From Planctomycetota bacterium (GTDB taxonomy: Bacteria; Planctomycetota; Planctomycetia; Gemmatales; Gemmataceae), in contig JACPZP010000015.1 of NCBI GenBank assembly GCA_016195405.1, positions 1-64,000 on the forward strand: a DNA stretch of 64,000 bases, in the 5' to 3' direction. How positions within the stretch are numbered: position 1 is the first letter of the stretch; every line of letters begins with the position of its first letter. A program made the translations under genes and the position numbers. The notes below the pieces were generated by a model, which ran no database searches, was not told the DNA's origin, and saw nothing but the letters and a program-made list of their open reading frames with translations. Shown piece by piece: positions 7,715 to 16,512 of the stretch.

Positions 7715-8173
7715 CTATTGAGCTCGTCTCATTTTCATTGGATTGCCTTGCTCGTCCTCAACTATCAGCTCGCGATCAGTCAACGTGAGGATGACGAAGG
7801 CACTGGTCGATGTCTCGCCCGTCGTAGGTCGCTGCGTAGTTGAGAATATCTTCTTTCCCGCGACGCGAATTGTGGCATCGATGATTCCGAGATCTCCGCC
7901 TCGATTGACTCTTACCACCAGCTTACCTTGTCTGAAAAACTCAAGGGTTGCACCCGCGTACTCGCGCGGGCCGTCCACGACTTCCCACTTGCCGACCAGA
8001 TCCGACGGAATCTTGTTCCACAAGACGAACTCGAAGAAAGCCCACGTTCCGCCGCCGGCCAGCAGCAAAGCGAGAATGAGGATTATCCGGCGCTTCAGAT
8101 TCGCACCCGTCTCGACGCCGCGCGAAGCATTCCAGCCTGGGTGGTTCTTTTTTGATCTTGATTTGACGCCCAT
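7715..8173 (-). CDS. TIGR03066-like membrane-anchored protein, paralogue 1
   Basis: A 152-residue protein: basic N-terminus, one transmembrane helix (about residues 30-50), then a lipocalin-like beta domain beginning KIPSDLVGKWEVVDGP and continuing with alternating strands (ATLEFFRQGKLVVRV, TLTDRELIVEDEQGN). The pattern resembles the Gemmata paralogous family TIGR03066; that assignment is by eye. Three more copies are in this window (15777, 26075, 29987). The ATG at 8173 is chosen; a GTG at 8209 is the alternative. It follows the 4-TM gene 8276-8719 in the same order as the second cassette at 29987-33481. Confidence 0.7.
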   Translation of the reverse strand: MGVKSRSKKNHPGWNASRGVETGANLKRRIILILALLLAGGGTWAFFEFVLWNKIPSDLVGKWEVVDGPREYAGATLEFFRQGKLVVRVNRGGDLGIIDATIRVAGKKIFSTTQRPTTGETSTSAFVILTLTDRELIVEDEQGNPMKMRRAQ

Positions 8174-8212
8174 GAGTGGAAACCTGACTCGAGAGTTAAA
8201 AGAAAGCACTTT

Positions 8213-8281
8213 GGCGAGCCGGGAGCGTTAGCGACCGGAGGAACCCGCGCCTATTCCGGTCGCTTACGTTTCCGGCTAGCC
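8213..8281. repeat. REP-like palindrome
   Basis: Left arm GGCGAGCCGGGAGCGTTAG plus GCGACCGGA, right arm TCCGGTCGCTTACG plus TTTCCGGCTAGCC. It overlaps the stop codon of the 4-TM gene. A related half-element (CCGGTCGCTTACGC, then CTCCCGGCTCGCC) lies near 8760-8792. Confidence 0.6.
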
Positions 8282-8719
8282 ACCCTTCTGCGCATCGTAT
8301 AACTGCAAGCAACACCACGCGGCAAGTCCTGCGTGAAGTGCGACCGCGGGCCACAGCGCGATGCCGGCCATCATCAACACCATCCCAGCATAACCGAGGA
8401 GAGCGGTGGCCGCGATATTGTAAAACAGAATGCCCGTGAGCAAGCCGAGCCGAGCCGCCGAGCGATTGTCGTTTCTGGCTCTCCAAGAAGCGACACCGAT
8501 GGCGGACAGAGCGGCGCCGGCAACGCGGCCAACCAGTAGCGATTCCGGCGCCGCGTCCGCTAGACCAAGCAGAAGAGCGATTACGACGGCAGGCAGAACC
8601 AGCAGGCCAAGCCCGGCGCCGGTTTCCACCAGAGCGGTCACAATGAAGAGCGACTTCAGACTCAGCGCAGGTCCCTCGCGACTTTCCAAGGTTAAACAGA
8701 GCGAGCCGCCGGGTGACAT
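8276..8719 (-). CDS. Four-TM integral membrane protein, paralogue 1
   Basis: A protein of up to 147 residues with four hydrophobic helices (around FIVTALVETGAGLGLLVLP, LLVGRVAGAALSAIGVA, LLTGILFYNIAATALLGY and LWPAVALHAGLAAWCCLQL). It is clearly homologous to 30497-30874, and both sit between a sulfatase gene and a TIGR03066-like gene. Family unknown. The start is uncertain: the ATG at 8719 is listed, but alignment with the paralogue suggests initiation about 18 codons later, where only a CTG is available. Confidence 0.65.
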   Translation of the reverse strand: MSPGGSLCLTLESREGPALSLKSLFIVTALVETGAGLGLLVLPAVVIALLLGLADAAPESLLVGRVAGAALSAIGVASWRARNDNRSAARLGLLTGILFYNIAATALLGYAGMVLMMAGIALWPAVALHAGLAAWCCLQLYDAQKGG

Positions 8720-8799
8720 AGGTGCGTCGCGCCACCCGTGTCACCCGCCGGAAAACTCCGGTCGCTTACGCCGCTTACGCTCCCGGCTCGCCAAATCGG

Positions 8800-11271
8800 T
8801 TAGTCGCGCTCGGGCGTCTTCGGCATCTTTGGTTGATCGTTGCCGATATCGACGACCACGCGATAAATCCTTGCGGTGAACGGGAACTCGCTGCCGTCGT
8901 AGTCGGCGCTGACGGCGCTAACGGTGTCCTTGCCGCAACAGAGGCCGTCGCCCGACAAGCCAAAGGCGATCGGACAGGTGACCGGGATGTCCCCCTGGCC
9001 TACTTGCTTGCCGTTGATGGACAGGCGCACGGTGCCCGGCGCGCCTTTGCCGATCTTGAAATCGGGCTTGCCGGTCACTTGAAAGTCCATGCGGAGGGCG
9101 AGCTTACCCGTGGGGATTTTCTCTTTGGAGACGACCTTGTACTCCGCAAGACCCAAGTAGTTATGGGAATACACGAGCTTGCCGTCTTTCACGAAGAATG
9201 AATAGCCGCCGAAACTTCCTCCACAGGCCAGCAGCACGCCCTCGGCCCCATCCTTGGGAATTTCCACGTCGGCGGTGATGCTGAACGTGCGGTTGCGGAC
9301 GTCCGCGGCGTTGGCGGCTTCCACTTCGCCGGTCCCTTGGTAATAGACGTACTTGGTTCGCGGACCTGACATTTGCGGACGCGGCGCCGCAAGGCGCTCC
9401 ACGCCGCTCGCGTCCAACGGCAACACTTTGTACTTGCTGGCTTGGGCGAACCACAATTGCTTCATCTCCGTGAGTTTGTCCGGGTGCTTGGCTGCAATGT
9501 CTTCGGACTCGGAGAAATCCTCGTTGATGTTGAAGAGCATCCACTTGGCAGTGTCCACATCCTTTGGAGTGATCTGCGTGCCGAACTGCTCCCAGGGCGC
9601 GTAGGCGCGCCAACCGTCAAGGTAGATGGAGCGCGTGCCAAGCATTTCAAAGTACTGTGCTTCGCGCGGTATCTTGATCTTGGCGTTGTCAAAGGTTGAG
9701 GCGAAGCTCACCCCCTCAATCTGGGCCTGGGCCACCCCGTTGATCGATACCGGCATCTTGACCTTGAGCACGTCGAGTACGGTGGGCACCAGGTCGATCG
9801 CGTGGGTGAACTGCTCGCGAATGGCGTCCTTGGCCTTAATGCCCTTGGGCCAGTGGACGATGCACAGGTCGGAGATGCCGCCGCGGGCGACTTCCCGTTT
9901 CCAGCGCCGGAAGGGAGTGTTAGTGGCATGGGCCCAGCCCCACGAATAATGCGGGTACGTGCTTGGGCCGCCCCACTCCTTCAAGTGCTTGAGGTTCTGC
10001 GCGACGGTTTGCGGCGCGTTATTGAAGAACAGGTTTTCGTTGAACGAACCCGACGGACCACCCTCCGGACTGGCGCCGTTGTCGGAGACGGTGATAATCA
10101 GCGTGTTGTCCAGGTCGCCGATTTCGTCGAGGAAGCCGACCAGCTCACCAATGTAATGATCAACGTATTCCAGGTACGCCGCGAATACTTCCATTTCGTG
10201 GGCGAACAGTTCCTTCTGCTGCTGATCCAACGTCGCCCACACGGGCACCTCCGGATCACGCGGCGACAGCTTGGTCCCGGGCGGGCAGATGCCCATCTTG
10301 ATTTGATTGGCGAGGGCTTTTTCGCGATAGTCGTCCCAGCCGGCGTCGAACTTGCCCTTGTACTTGGCGATCCACTCCGTGGGAACGTGGTGCGGCGCAT
10401 GGCAGGCGCCCGGGCAGTAGTACAGGAAGAAGGGGCGTTCCGGCGCCACCTGTTTTGAGTCGGCGATAAACTCCTTCGCCTTGTCCGTGAGGTCAGGTAC
10501 GTTGTGATACCCCTCCTTGGGCGTCTTCGGCGCCTTGACGAAATGATTATCGTAGGTAAGCCAGGGATACCACTGATCGGTCTCGCCGCCCAGGAAGCCG
10601 TAGAACCGGTCGAAGCCGCGGCCCAATGGCCACCACTTGCGATTGGCTCCCAAGTTCATGTCCTCGTTCGGCGTCAGGTGCCATTTGCCGATGGCGAACG
10701 CCGCCCAGCCAAACGGAGTGAGCATTTCCGACAACATGCCATGGCTGAGCGGGACCCGGCCATTGTAGCCGGGGAAGCCGCGCGAGCCTTCGGTGATGCA
10801 ACCCATGGCATTGGAGTGGTGATTGCGTCCGGTCAGGAAGCAAGACCGGCTCGGCGAACAAAGCGCCGTGGTGTGGAAGTTGTTGTAGCGCACGCCGTTC
10901 TTGGCCAACTTGTCCATGTGCGGCGTTTGGCAAACCGGCGAACCATAGCAACCCAGGGCCGCATAGCCCACGTCGTCCAGCACGATGAAGAGCACGTTAG
11001 GCGCGTCTTTGGGAGCGCGGGCCAGCGGCGGCCAATCGGGAGTCGACTCGCTGATGGTCCGGCCGATTTTCCCCTTGAATGGGGGATCATTCGGGGGCGG
11101 CGTCACCGGTCCGGTTTCCGACGTGCCCGGCGGCGCGAAAATGCCGCCGACTTTCTCTTTTTCTTGGGCGAATGCCAAGCCCGGCAGGAAATTGCGGCAG
11201 ACCGCGACCCCAAAGCCCAGCAAACCGCCGAGCAAGAGGACAGCGGCGAATTCGCGTTTTCTCATTCTCAT
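8800..11271 (-). CDS. Secreted sulfatase with C-terminal beta-sandwich domain (sulfatase A)
   Basis: An 823-residue arylsulfatase-type enzyme that hydrolyses sulfate esters. An N-terminal hydrophobic export signal is followed by the sulfatase core: VLDDVG with Asp99-Asp100 for calcium, the maturation motif CSPSR with Cys138 (converted to formylglycine), TGRNHHSN, and VSDNGASPEGG. The C-terminal 200 residues form a LamG-like beta-sandwich, possibly for substrate binding. It is closely similar to 30992-33481 (same layout, CSPSRSCFLTGR identical). The ATG follows CAGGAG. It heads a cassette with the 4-TM and TIGR03066-like genes. Maturation would need an FGE, and one is encoded at 24624-25808. 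Substrate unknown. Confidence 0.93.
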   Translation of the reverse strand: MRMRKREFAAVLLLGGLLGFGVAVCRNFLPGLAFAQEKEKVGGIFAPPGTSETGPVTPPPNDPPFKGKIGRTISESTPDWPPLARAPKDAPNVLFIVLDDVGYAALGCYGSPVCQTPHMDKLAKNGVRYNNFHTTALCSPSRSCFLTGRNHHSNAMGCITEGSRGFPGYNGRVPLSHGMLSEMLTPFGWAAFAIGKWHLTPNEDMNLGANRKWWPLGRGFDRFYGFLGGETDQWYPWLTYDNHFVKAPKTPKEGYHNVPDLTDKAKEFIADSKQVAPERPFFLYYCPGACHAPHHVPTEWIAKYKGKFDAGWDDYREKALANQIKMGICPPGTKLSPRDPEVPVWATLDQQQKELFAHEMEVFAAYLEYVDHYIGELVGFLDEIGDLDNTLIITVSDNGASPEGGPSGSFNENLFFNNAPQTVAQNLKHLKEWGGPSTYPHYSWGWAHATNTPFRRWKREVARGGISDLCIVHWPKGIKAKDAIREQFTHAIDLVPTVLDVLKVKMPVSINGVAQAQIEGVSFASTFDNAKIKIPREAQYFEMLGTRSIYLDGWRAYAPWEQFGTQITPKDVDTAKWMLFNINEDFSESEDIAAKHPDKLTEMKQLWFAQASKYKVLPLDASGVERLAAPRPQMSGPRTKYVYYQGTGEVEAANAADVRNRTFSITADVEIPKDGAEGVLLACGGSFGGYSFFVKDGKLVYSHNYLGLAEYKVVSKEKIPTGKLALRMDFQVTGKPDFKIGKGAPGTVRLSINGKQVGQGDIPVTCPIAFGLSGDGLCCGKDTVSAVSADYDGSEFPFTARIYRVVVDIGNDQPKMPKTPERD

Positions 11272-11586
11272 TCGCGGTTACTCCTGGAAGGACGAGAAAA
11301 TGACATGGTAGCCGTGACATCGGCTTGGTGATTCTATGAAACGGTCGAAACTCGTTCCAAGAAATGAGGAATCCGCTATCTTCGACACTTCCGACCTACC
11401 CGCGCACACCGCGCGATCTTGTCGATTTCACCCAACTACTGACTTTGCAATTTCGTGAAATGGCGAATACGATCGGTCATGTAACGGAGAGCTTTTCTAC
11501 GCAAGATTCTGTGCAATATTCTGTGCAAATCACTCACACCCCGGCTGAAACGAAACGGCCCAACCGCACATCACAACGAGGCGCCC
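11272..11586. other. Divergent intergenic region
   Basis: Separates sulfatase A from the RepA-like ATPase and must hold both promoters. A short tandem repeat (TTCTGTGCAA, TTCTGTGCAA with ATA between) lies at about 11507-11528. No gene is convincing. Confidence 0.4.
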
Positions 11587-12696
11587 ATGCACAACGCGAC
11601 GCAACTTCCTTCCATCCAAGACTTTCCGCTACAGCCTCTTCGGCCAAGTGAACTGGCCACTGCCAAGGAGCCCCTTTTGTCCTGGCTTTGGCACGGCTAT
11701 CTGGCGCACAGAAAAGTCACCGCCCTGATCAGCCCGCCGAAATCGGGCAAAACGACACTCGCATCCCACTTGTTGGCTCGCATGGGCCCAGGCGGACAGC
11801 TAGCGGACTTGGCGGTTGCGCCGGGCCGGGCTATCGTTGTCTCGGAAGAAGCTACGTCTGACTGGGACGCGCGCTGCCGCCAACTCGCCCTTGGGCAGAA
11901 CATTCAGTTCCTCTGTCGCCCCTTCCAAGGGGCTCGTCCAAACGACGCTCAGTGGTTCGCCCTGATCGCCAGCCTGGAAGCCTTGCATCGTCAGGAGGGC
12001 CTTGACCTGGTGGTGATCGACCCACTGGCCGCGTTGCTCCCCGGCTATGCCGAAACGTGCGCCCCAATGATGCTCGACTGCTTGTTGCCGCTCCAGGCCC
12101 TAGCGAACCTTGGTCCCGCCGTGTGGCTCATGCACCATCCCGCGAAGGGCAAACGCGCTGACGGCCAGACGGCGCGCGGCTCTGGGGCCCTTTCGGGTTT
12201 CGCGGACATCGTCATGGAAATGAGCTGCCTTCGGCGGGCCCGCAGCCGCGATCGTCGCCGCCGTGTCTGCGCCTACTCCCGCTACGTCGCGACGCCGCGC
12301 CACCTCATCCTCGAACTCAACGCCGACGGCGCCGACTACCTCGTGCGCACCGACGCAACCGGCACACCCCTCGTGCAGACCTGGCCCGAGGTGCACTACA
12401 TCCTGCAGAACACCACCGACAAGTTAACCCAGCAGAAAATCCTGGAACGGTGGCCCACCGAGGAAGACCCGCCGGACCGCTCGACCCTGTCGCGCTGGCT
12501 GAAACGAGCGGCGCGGCAGCGTCTGATCTGCTGCGGGGGCTCCGGCTACAAAGGCGACGCCTTCCACTACTGGCTCCCAGGCCGCGAACCGCTCCTCTGG
12601 CCCGGCAGGAACGCCAGTGAAGCCGACAAGCAAGCGTGGAGAGACCGCTGCGCGGCGCATTACCGCGGTCTGTACGAGCAGCCGGTGTCCGCATGA
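11587..12696 (+). CDS. RepA-like AAA ATPase (AAA_25 type)
   Basis: A 369-residue RecA/DnaB-fold ATPase. Walker A is SPPKSGKTTLA near residue 50, Walker B is GLDLVVIDPLAALLPG near 140, and VWLMHHPAKG fits the sensor strand. The C-terminal part (LTQQKILERWP, then DRSTLSRWLKRAARQRLI) looks like a winged helix. This architecture is known from plasmid RepA helicases and from integrated elements. It is the only replication-like gene here and points away from its neighbours, next to a chimeric pseudogene, so it may be cargo or a relic of a mobile element. No relaxase, integrase or origin is seen beside it. Confidence 0.75.
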   Translation: MHNATQLPSIQDFPLQPLRPSELATAKEPLLSWLWHGYLAHRKVTALISPPKSGKTTLASHLLARMGPGGQLADLAVAPGRAIVVSEEATSDWDARCRQLALGQNIQFLCRPFQGARPNDAQWFALIASLEALHRQEGLDLVVIDPLAALLPGYAETCAPMMLDCLLPLQALANLGPAVWLMHHPAKGKRADGQTARGSGALSGFADIVMEMSCLRRARSRDRRRRVCAYSRYVATPRHLILELNADGADYLVRTDATGTPLVQTWPEVHYILQNTTDKLTQQKILERWPTEEDPPDRSTLSRWLKRAARQRLICCGGSGYKGDAFHYWLPGREPLLWPGRNASEADKQAWRDRCAAHYRGLYEQPVSA

Positions 12697-12742
12697 TAGG
12701 TGAGCGCGGCCTAACATCATCACCGCCGCGCGCTCTCGCGCG

Positions 12743-13200
12743 GTTCAGCGCAAAGCGGACCCAACTCCGCAATGTGGGGTCGGCGACCAAGGTGCCCGAC
12801 TCCTTTGGATCGGCCAGGACAGCGAGCCTAGCGAACACCAGGCTGGCGGCCATGTTGAGAGCAGCGCCCCGATACCAGGTGAACGGAGACACCAACATGC
12901 GTCCATAGCGCACTGGGATTAACTGCTGAATGCGGCCCTTGTTCGACGCCTCCAAGAGGACAATCGGATCGGGCCGATCGGCGGCGGGCTGCCAGGCCGC
13001 ATGCGAAGCGCGCGGGCATTTGTCGCGCAGGCTCTTGCCCATGGCATAAAGTTCAGCCCGGGAAGGGTGAAACCCGAACCTCGCGCTTTTCTCGGCGACG
13101 GGCTGGGGTTCAGAATTCTTGGAGGCCTTTTTGAGTTTTCCCATTGTGATGTTTCATTTCTACTTGGTTCGGGTTCACCGCGGCTGAGTTGGATGACCGC
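12743..13200 (-). pseudogene. Chimeric remnant: DUF2252 N-terminus fused to a membrane-protein fragment
   Basis: From about 13200 to 12843 the minus strand matches the leader and first ~100 codons of the DUF2252 gene at 38494-39924 (MGKLKKASKN, then FHPSRAELYAMGKSLRDKC). It then switches to an internal segment of the membrane protein at 36988-37707 (SLVFARLAV, then DPTLRSWVRFALN) until about 12743, where similarity stops. The junction near 12842 joins the two sources at a shared GCG. The frame runs on to 12317 but is antisense to the ATPase there. This is a deleted copy of the three-gene DUF2252 module. Confidence 0.8.
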
Positions 13201-13224
13201 AGGCTAACTCTATAGCGATTTGTT

Positions 13225-13262
13225 GTAGCGGAACTTGCCAGAGCTCTGGCGAGTTCCGCTAC
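13225..13262. repeat. REP-like palindrome
   Basis: Near-perfect 19-bp arms: GTAGCGGAACTTGCCAGAG and CTCTGGCGAGTTCCGCTAC with no loop. It lies between the remnant and the end of sulfatase B and may double as a terminator. Confidence 0.75.
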
Positions 13263-13272
13263 GGCTTTTCGA

Positions 13273-15693
13273 TTACTTCACCTCAATGGTGACTTGGCGG
13301 ATTTTGCCATTAAAGCGGCTGGCGTTCCCAGCCACGTAGTCCTCTGTGACCGGCGTGGCGTCGTCGAAGCCCACGTCGGCCGTCTCGTCGAACGAGAAGT
13401 TGAACGGCACGGTTTGCTCGATCTTCCCCTCGGCGACTTTTTTGTCGTTGACGAAGATCGTCCCCTTTCCGCCGGCGCCGGGCATCTTGCCGCCGTCATA
13501 GGCGAATTCGTAGCGAATGGTCGCCTTGCCTGCCGGCAGCGCGTCCTTGGAACTGATCGTCGTGCGCTGCACGTCGAACCAGTTGTAGTGGTGATGAATC
13601 TTGCCTTCCTTCATGTACAGGCTCCAGCCCGCGAAGCGCCCGCCCTGGCAAATGATCACCCCCTTGCCGCCGTCCTTGGGAATTTCCACCTCGGCGGTGA
13701 TCGTGTACGAGGCGTTCTTCATGTTGATGAAGGTGTTCTCCGACTGACTCATCCCCTCGTAGACCGTCAGCTTTTTCCGCCCGAACATCAGGTCCGGCCG
13801 TCCGGCAATTTGCGGGTTCTGGCGTTCGATGCGTCGGTCATCCAGCGGCAGGACGTTGTACTTCTTGGCCTCCACCAGAAACAGCTCTTGAAGCTCCTTG
13901 AGCTTCGCCGGGTTCTTGGCCGCCAGGTCGTTCACCTGGCTGAAGTCCTCGTCCACGTGATACAACTCCCAGCGGTCCTTGGCGAACGGGGGGACAGGCT
14001 TACCCAAGTCCCAGGGAATACTGTGCTGGACGCAGGCGGTCCAGCCCTCGTGGTAGATCGCTCGGTTGCCAAACATCTCGAAATACTGCGTGGTGCGCCG
14101 ATCCTTGGCCTTCTTGTCGTCAAAGGAGTACAAGATGCTCACCCCCTCGATCGGCCGCTGCTTGACGCCGCTCACGACGTCCGGTTGCGGAACGCCTACG
14201 GCCTCCAGCACCGTTGGGCAGATGTCGATGACGTGATGGAACTGCGCGCGCACTTCGTTCTCCGCCTTGATGCCCTTGGGCCAATGGACAATCAAGCCGT
14301 TGCGCGTGCCGCCGAAAAACGAGGCCATTTGCTTGCACCACTGGAACGGCGTATTGCCCGCGATCGCCCAGCCCACCGCAAAGTGGTTGTAGGCCATCGG
14401 GCCGCCAAGGTCGTCCAACCGCTTGAGCAGGTTCGGTATCGTATCGCTACTGCCGTTGAGGTTGAGAAGCTCATTGAACGTGCCGTCGAGCCCGCCCTCG
14501 GCGCTGGCCCCGTTGTCGCCGACGATGTAGAAGAACAGGGTGTTGTCCAGTTCTCCCATCTCTTCGAGGGCCGTCATCAAGCGGCCGATCTCGTGATCGG
14601 TGTGTTCGCCGAAGCCGGCGTACACTTCCATTTGACGGGCAAAAACCTTCTTCTCGTCGTCGCTGAGGGTGTTCCATGCCTTCACGCCGTTCGGCATCGG
14701 GGGGAGCTTGGTGCCGGCCGGCACGACGCCCAGATCGATCTGCCGCTTGAGCGTCTCCTCGCGGAGCTTGTCCCAACCCTGATCGAACTTGCCCATGTAT
14801 TTGGCGACGAATTCCTTGGGCGCCTGGTGCGGGGCGTGGGTCGCTCCAGTCGCGAAGTACGTGTAGAACGGCCGATCCGGTGTCAGCGATCTGGTTGACT
14901 TCATCCACTGGATGGCCTTGTTGGTCATGTCGGTGGTGAAGTGATAGTTCGGATCATTCGGCGGCTCCATGCGGGTCACGCCGTCATAAATGAGCGGGGC
15001 CCACTGGTTCGTCTCGGCGCCGATGAAGCCGTAGAACTTGTCAAACCCCGATCGGGTCGGCCAGCGGTCGAACGGGCCGGAAGGGCTGACCTCCCACGCG
15101 GCCGTCTCGTGGTATTTGCCGAAGGCGCCGGTAATGTAACCCCACAGGCGCAGCATTTCCGCCAGGGTCGCAACGCTGGCGGGACGCACGCCGGTAGCTC
15201 CCGGAAACGACGTGGCCGTTTCCGTGATCGAGCTCATGTTGCACGAATGATGGTTGCGGCCGGTCAACAGCGCCATGCGCGTCGGCGAGCAAAGCGCGGT
15301 CGTGTGAAAGCGGTTGTACTTCAGGCCTTTCTTGGCCAGCTTCTCGGCGTTGGGCATGTGGATCGGCCCACCGAAGGCGCTGGAATGGCCGAAGCCCATG
15401 TCGTCAATCAGCACGATGACGATGTTGGGCGCCCCCTTGGGCGGCTTGACCTCGAAGCGCGGCGGCGGCTTGGCGTTGCGGGCATCAAGCTCGGTGATCG
15501 GCTTCATGGCCGGCTCCGGGATCGGCAGAACGCTCCCCTTGCCGCCCTTCTTGCCTGGTTGCTTCGCGCCGATGGTTGGCTCTTGCGCCCACGCCTGCAG
15601 CTCCGGCAGGAAGAAGTGCGCGATGGCCGCCCCCGCCCCGAGCAATGCGCCGAGGCAAAGGTACAGACCCCATTTCAGGATTCTGGCTTTCAA
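13273..15693 (-). CDS. Secreted sulfatase with C-terminal beta-sandwich domain (sulfatase B)
   Basis: An 806-residue sulfatase. Export signal at residues 8-36; metal site in IVLIDDMGFG; maturation motif CSPTR with Cys135; TGRNHHSC; later VGDNGASAEGG. The C-terminal ~190 residues form a beta-sandwich as in sulfatases A and D, but the core sequence is clearly more divergent (for example GKYHE replaces GKWHL, so the Trp after the catalytic-region Lys is Tyr). The start is a TTG at 15693 with GGGAGG 8 nt upstream. A TIGR03066-like gene lies 84 bp upstream in the same direction. Substrate unknown. Confidence 0.92.
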   Translation of the reverse strand: MKARILKWGLYLCLGALLGAGAAIAHFFLPELQAWAQEPTIGAKQPGKKGGKGSVLPIPEPAMKPITELDARNAKPPPRFEVKPPKGAPNIVIVLIDDMGFGHSSAFGGPIHMPNAEKLAKKGLKYNRFHTTALCSPTRMALLTGRNHHSCNMSSITETATSFPGATGVRPASVATLAEMLRLWGYITGAFGKYHETAAWEVSPSGPFDRWPTRSGFDKFYGFIGAETNQWAPLIYDGVTRMEPPNDPNYHFTTDMTNKAIQWMKSTRSLTPDRPFYTYFATGATHAPHQAPKEFVAKYMGKFDQGWDKLREETLKRQIDLGVVPAGTKLPPMPNGVKAWNTLSDDEKKVFARQMEVYAGFGEHTDHEIGRLMTALEEMGELDNTLFFYIVGDNGASAEGGLDGTFNELLNLNGSSDTIPNLLKRLDDLGGPMAYNHFAVGWAIAGNTPFQWCKQMASFFGGTRNGLIVHWPKGIKAENEVRAQFHHVIDICPTVLEAVGVPQPDVVSGVKQRPIEGVSILYSFDDKKAKDRRTTQYFEMFGNRAIYHEGWTACVQHSIPWDLGKPVPPFAKDRWELYHVDEDFSQVNDLAAKNPAKLKELQELFLVEAKKYNVLPLDDRRIERQNPQIAGRPDLMFGRKKLTVYEGMSQSENTFINMKNASYTITAEVEIPKDGGKGVIICQGGRFAGWSLYMKEGKIHHHYNWFDVQRTTISSKDALPAGKATIRYEFAYDGGKMPGAGGKGTIFVNDKKVAEGKIEQTVPFNFSFDETADVGFDDATPVTEDYVAGNASRFNGKIRQVTIEVK

Positions 15694-15776
15694 GTTTCGT
15701 ACCTCCCTGGTAATAAAAATGTTTCTCTTAGACGAGATGAGAACGGATGCTCCAATTTCAAAAAATCGTTCGCGCG

Positions 15777-16304
15777 TTACTCGCGCAGACGTTCCATCAT
15801 CAGAATGGTCCCCTTGCGATCTTCGATTACAAAGCGGTCCCGTTCCAGCGTGCGAATCGTATGAACGTCGGTGGCCGTTTCTCTTTTGTTGCTGGGGTTG
15901 ACCGTGGTGATACGCAAGGTGTCGTCCTCAACCTCCACCGTCGCCTTGATCGTATAGCCCTTGCCATCCATGTTGGTCTGGAGGATCATCGTGCCATCGC
16001 GGTGAAATTGCATCCTGCCTCCCTTGAGCGCTTCATTGCTCTTGTCGCCTCCCCCGATTTTGACTTCCATCACGACCCAGGTCCCGACCATGGCGAGCGG
16101 TATCCGTGTCAAAACGTAAAAATGCAAGATCGAGTAGCCCCCGGCTCCCGCCAAAGCAATGAGCGCGAGGGCGGCGACCCAGCGCAGCTTCGACGAAGAC
16201 GGGTCTGCTTTCGTAGGCGCCGGAGCAGTGCATCGTTGCTTTTCGCGTGATCCGTCTTTCCTGCCTTTGACCTTTTTCATGCGAATATACTCTGCCAAGG
16301 ACAT
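15777..16304 (-). CDS. TIGR03066-like membrane-anchored protein, paralogue 2
   Basis: A 175-residue protein with a long basic N-terminus, one transmembrane helix (WVAALALIALAGAGGYSIL), then the same beta domain as its three paralogues: RIPLAMVGTWVVMEV, MQFHRDGTMILQTN, TLRITTVNPSN, DRFVIEDRKG. Starts at 16304 (listed) and 16280 are both possible; neither has a strong ribosome binding site. It precedes sulfatase B in the same direction, as paralogues elsewhere accompany sulfatases or a metallophosphoesterase. Confidence 0.7.
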   Translation of the reverse strand: MSLAEYIRMKKVKGRKDGSREKQRCTAPAPTKADPSSSKLRWVAALALIALAGAGGYSILHFYVLTRIPLAMVGTWVVMEVKIGGGDKSNEALKGGRMQFHRDGTMILQTNMDGKGYTIKATVEVEDDTLRITTVNPSNKRETATDVHTIRTLERDRFVIEDRKGTILMMERLRE

Positions 16305-16512
16305 TTTGGTCCGGCGCACTGTATGCGCCAGCGTTGACGACTTCCGGATTTGACGCGTGCGCCTGATTCTCCCAAGAAAGCTTTGGAATGCAATCAAAAA
16401 TCAGCTTTCCAGCTTTAGCCGACTCGCCACCGGCCCGATGAGTGCGACAGCAGCTATTCTGTCAACCGACCAGGAAGGTCCGGGGCATTAGCTGACATGA
16501 AGGCGCACCATC

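Noticed and set aside
11364-11651. Plus-strand frame upstream of the ATPase
   Set aside because: Ser/Thr/Arg-rich, no homology pattern, overlaps the ATPase start in another frame.
12317-12742. Extension of the DUF2252 remnant frame to 12317
   Set aside because: This part is antisense to the ATPase gene and has shadow-type composition; similarity to the donor ends near 12743.
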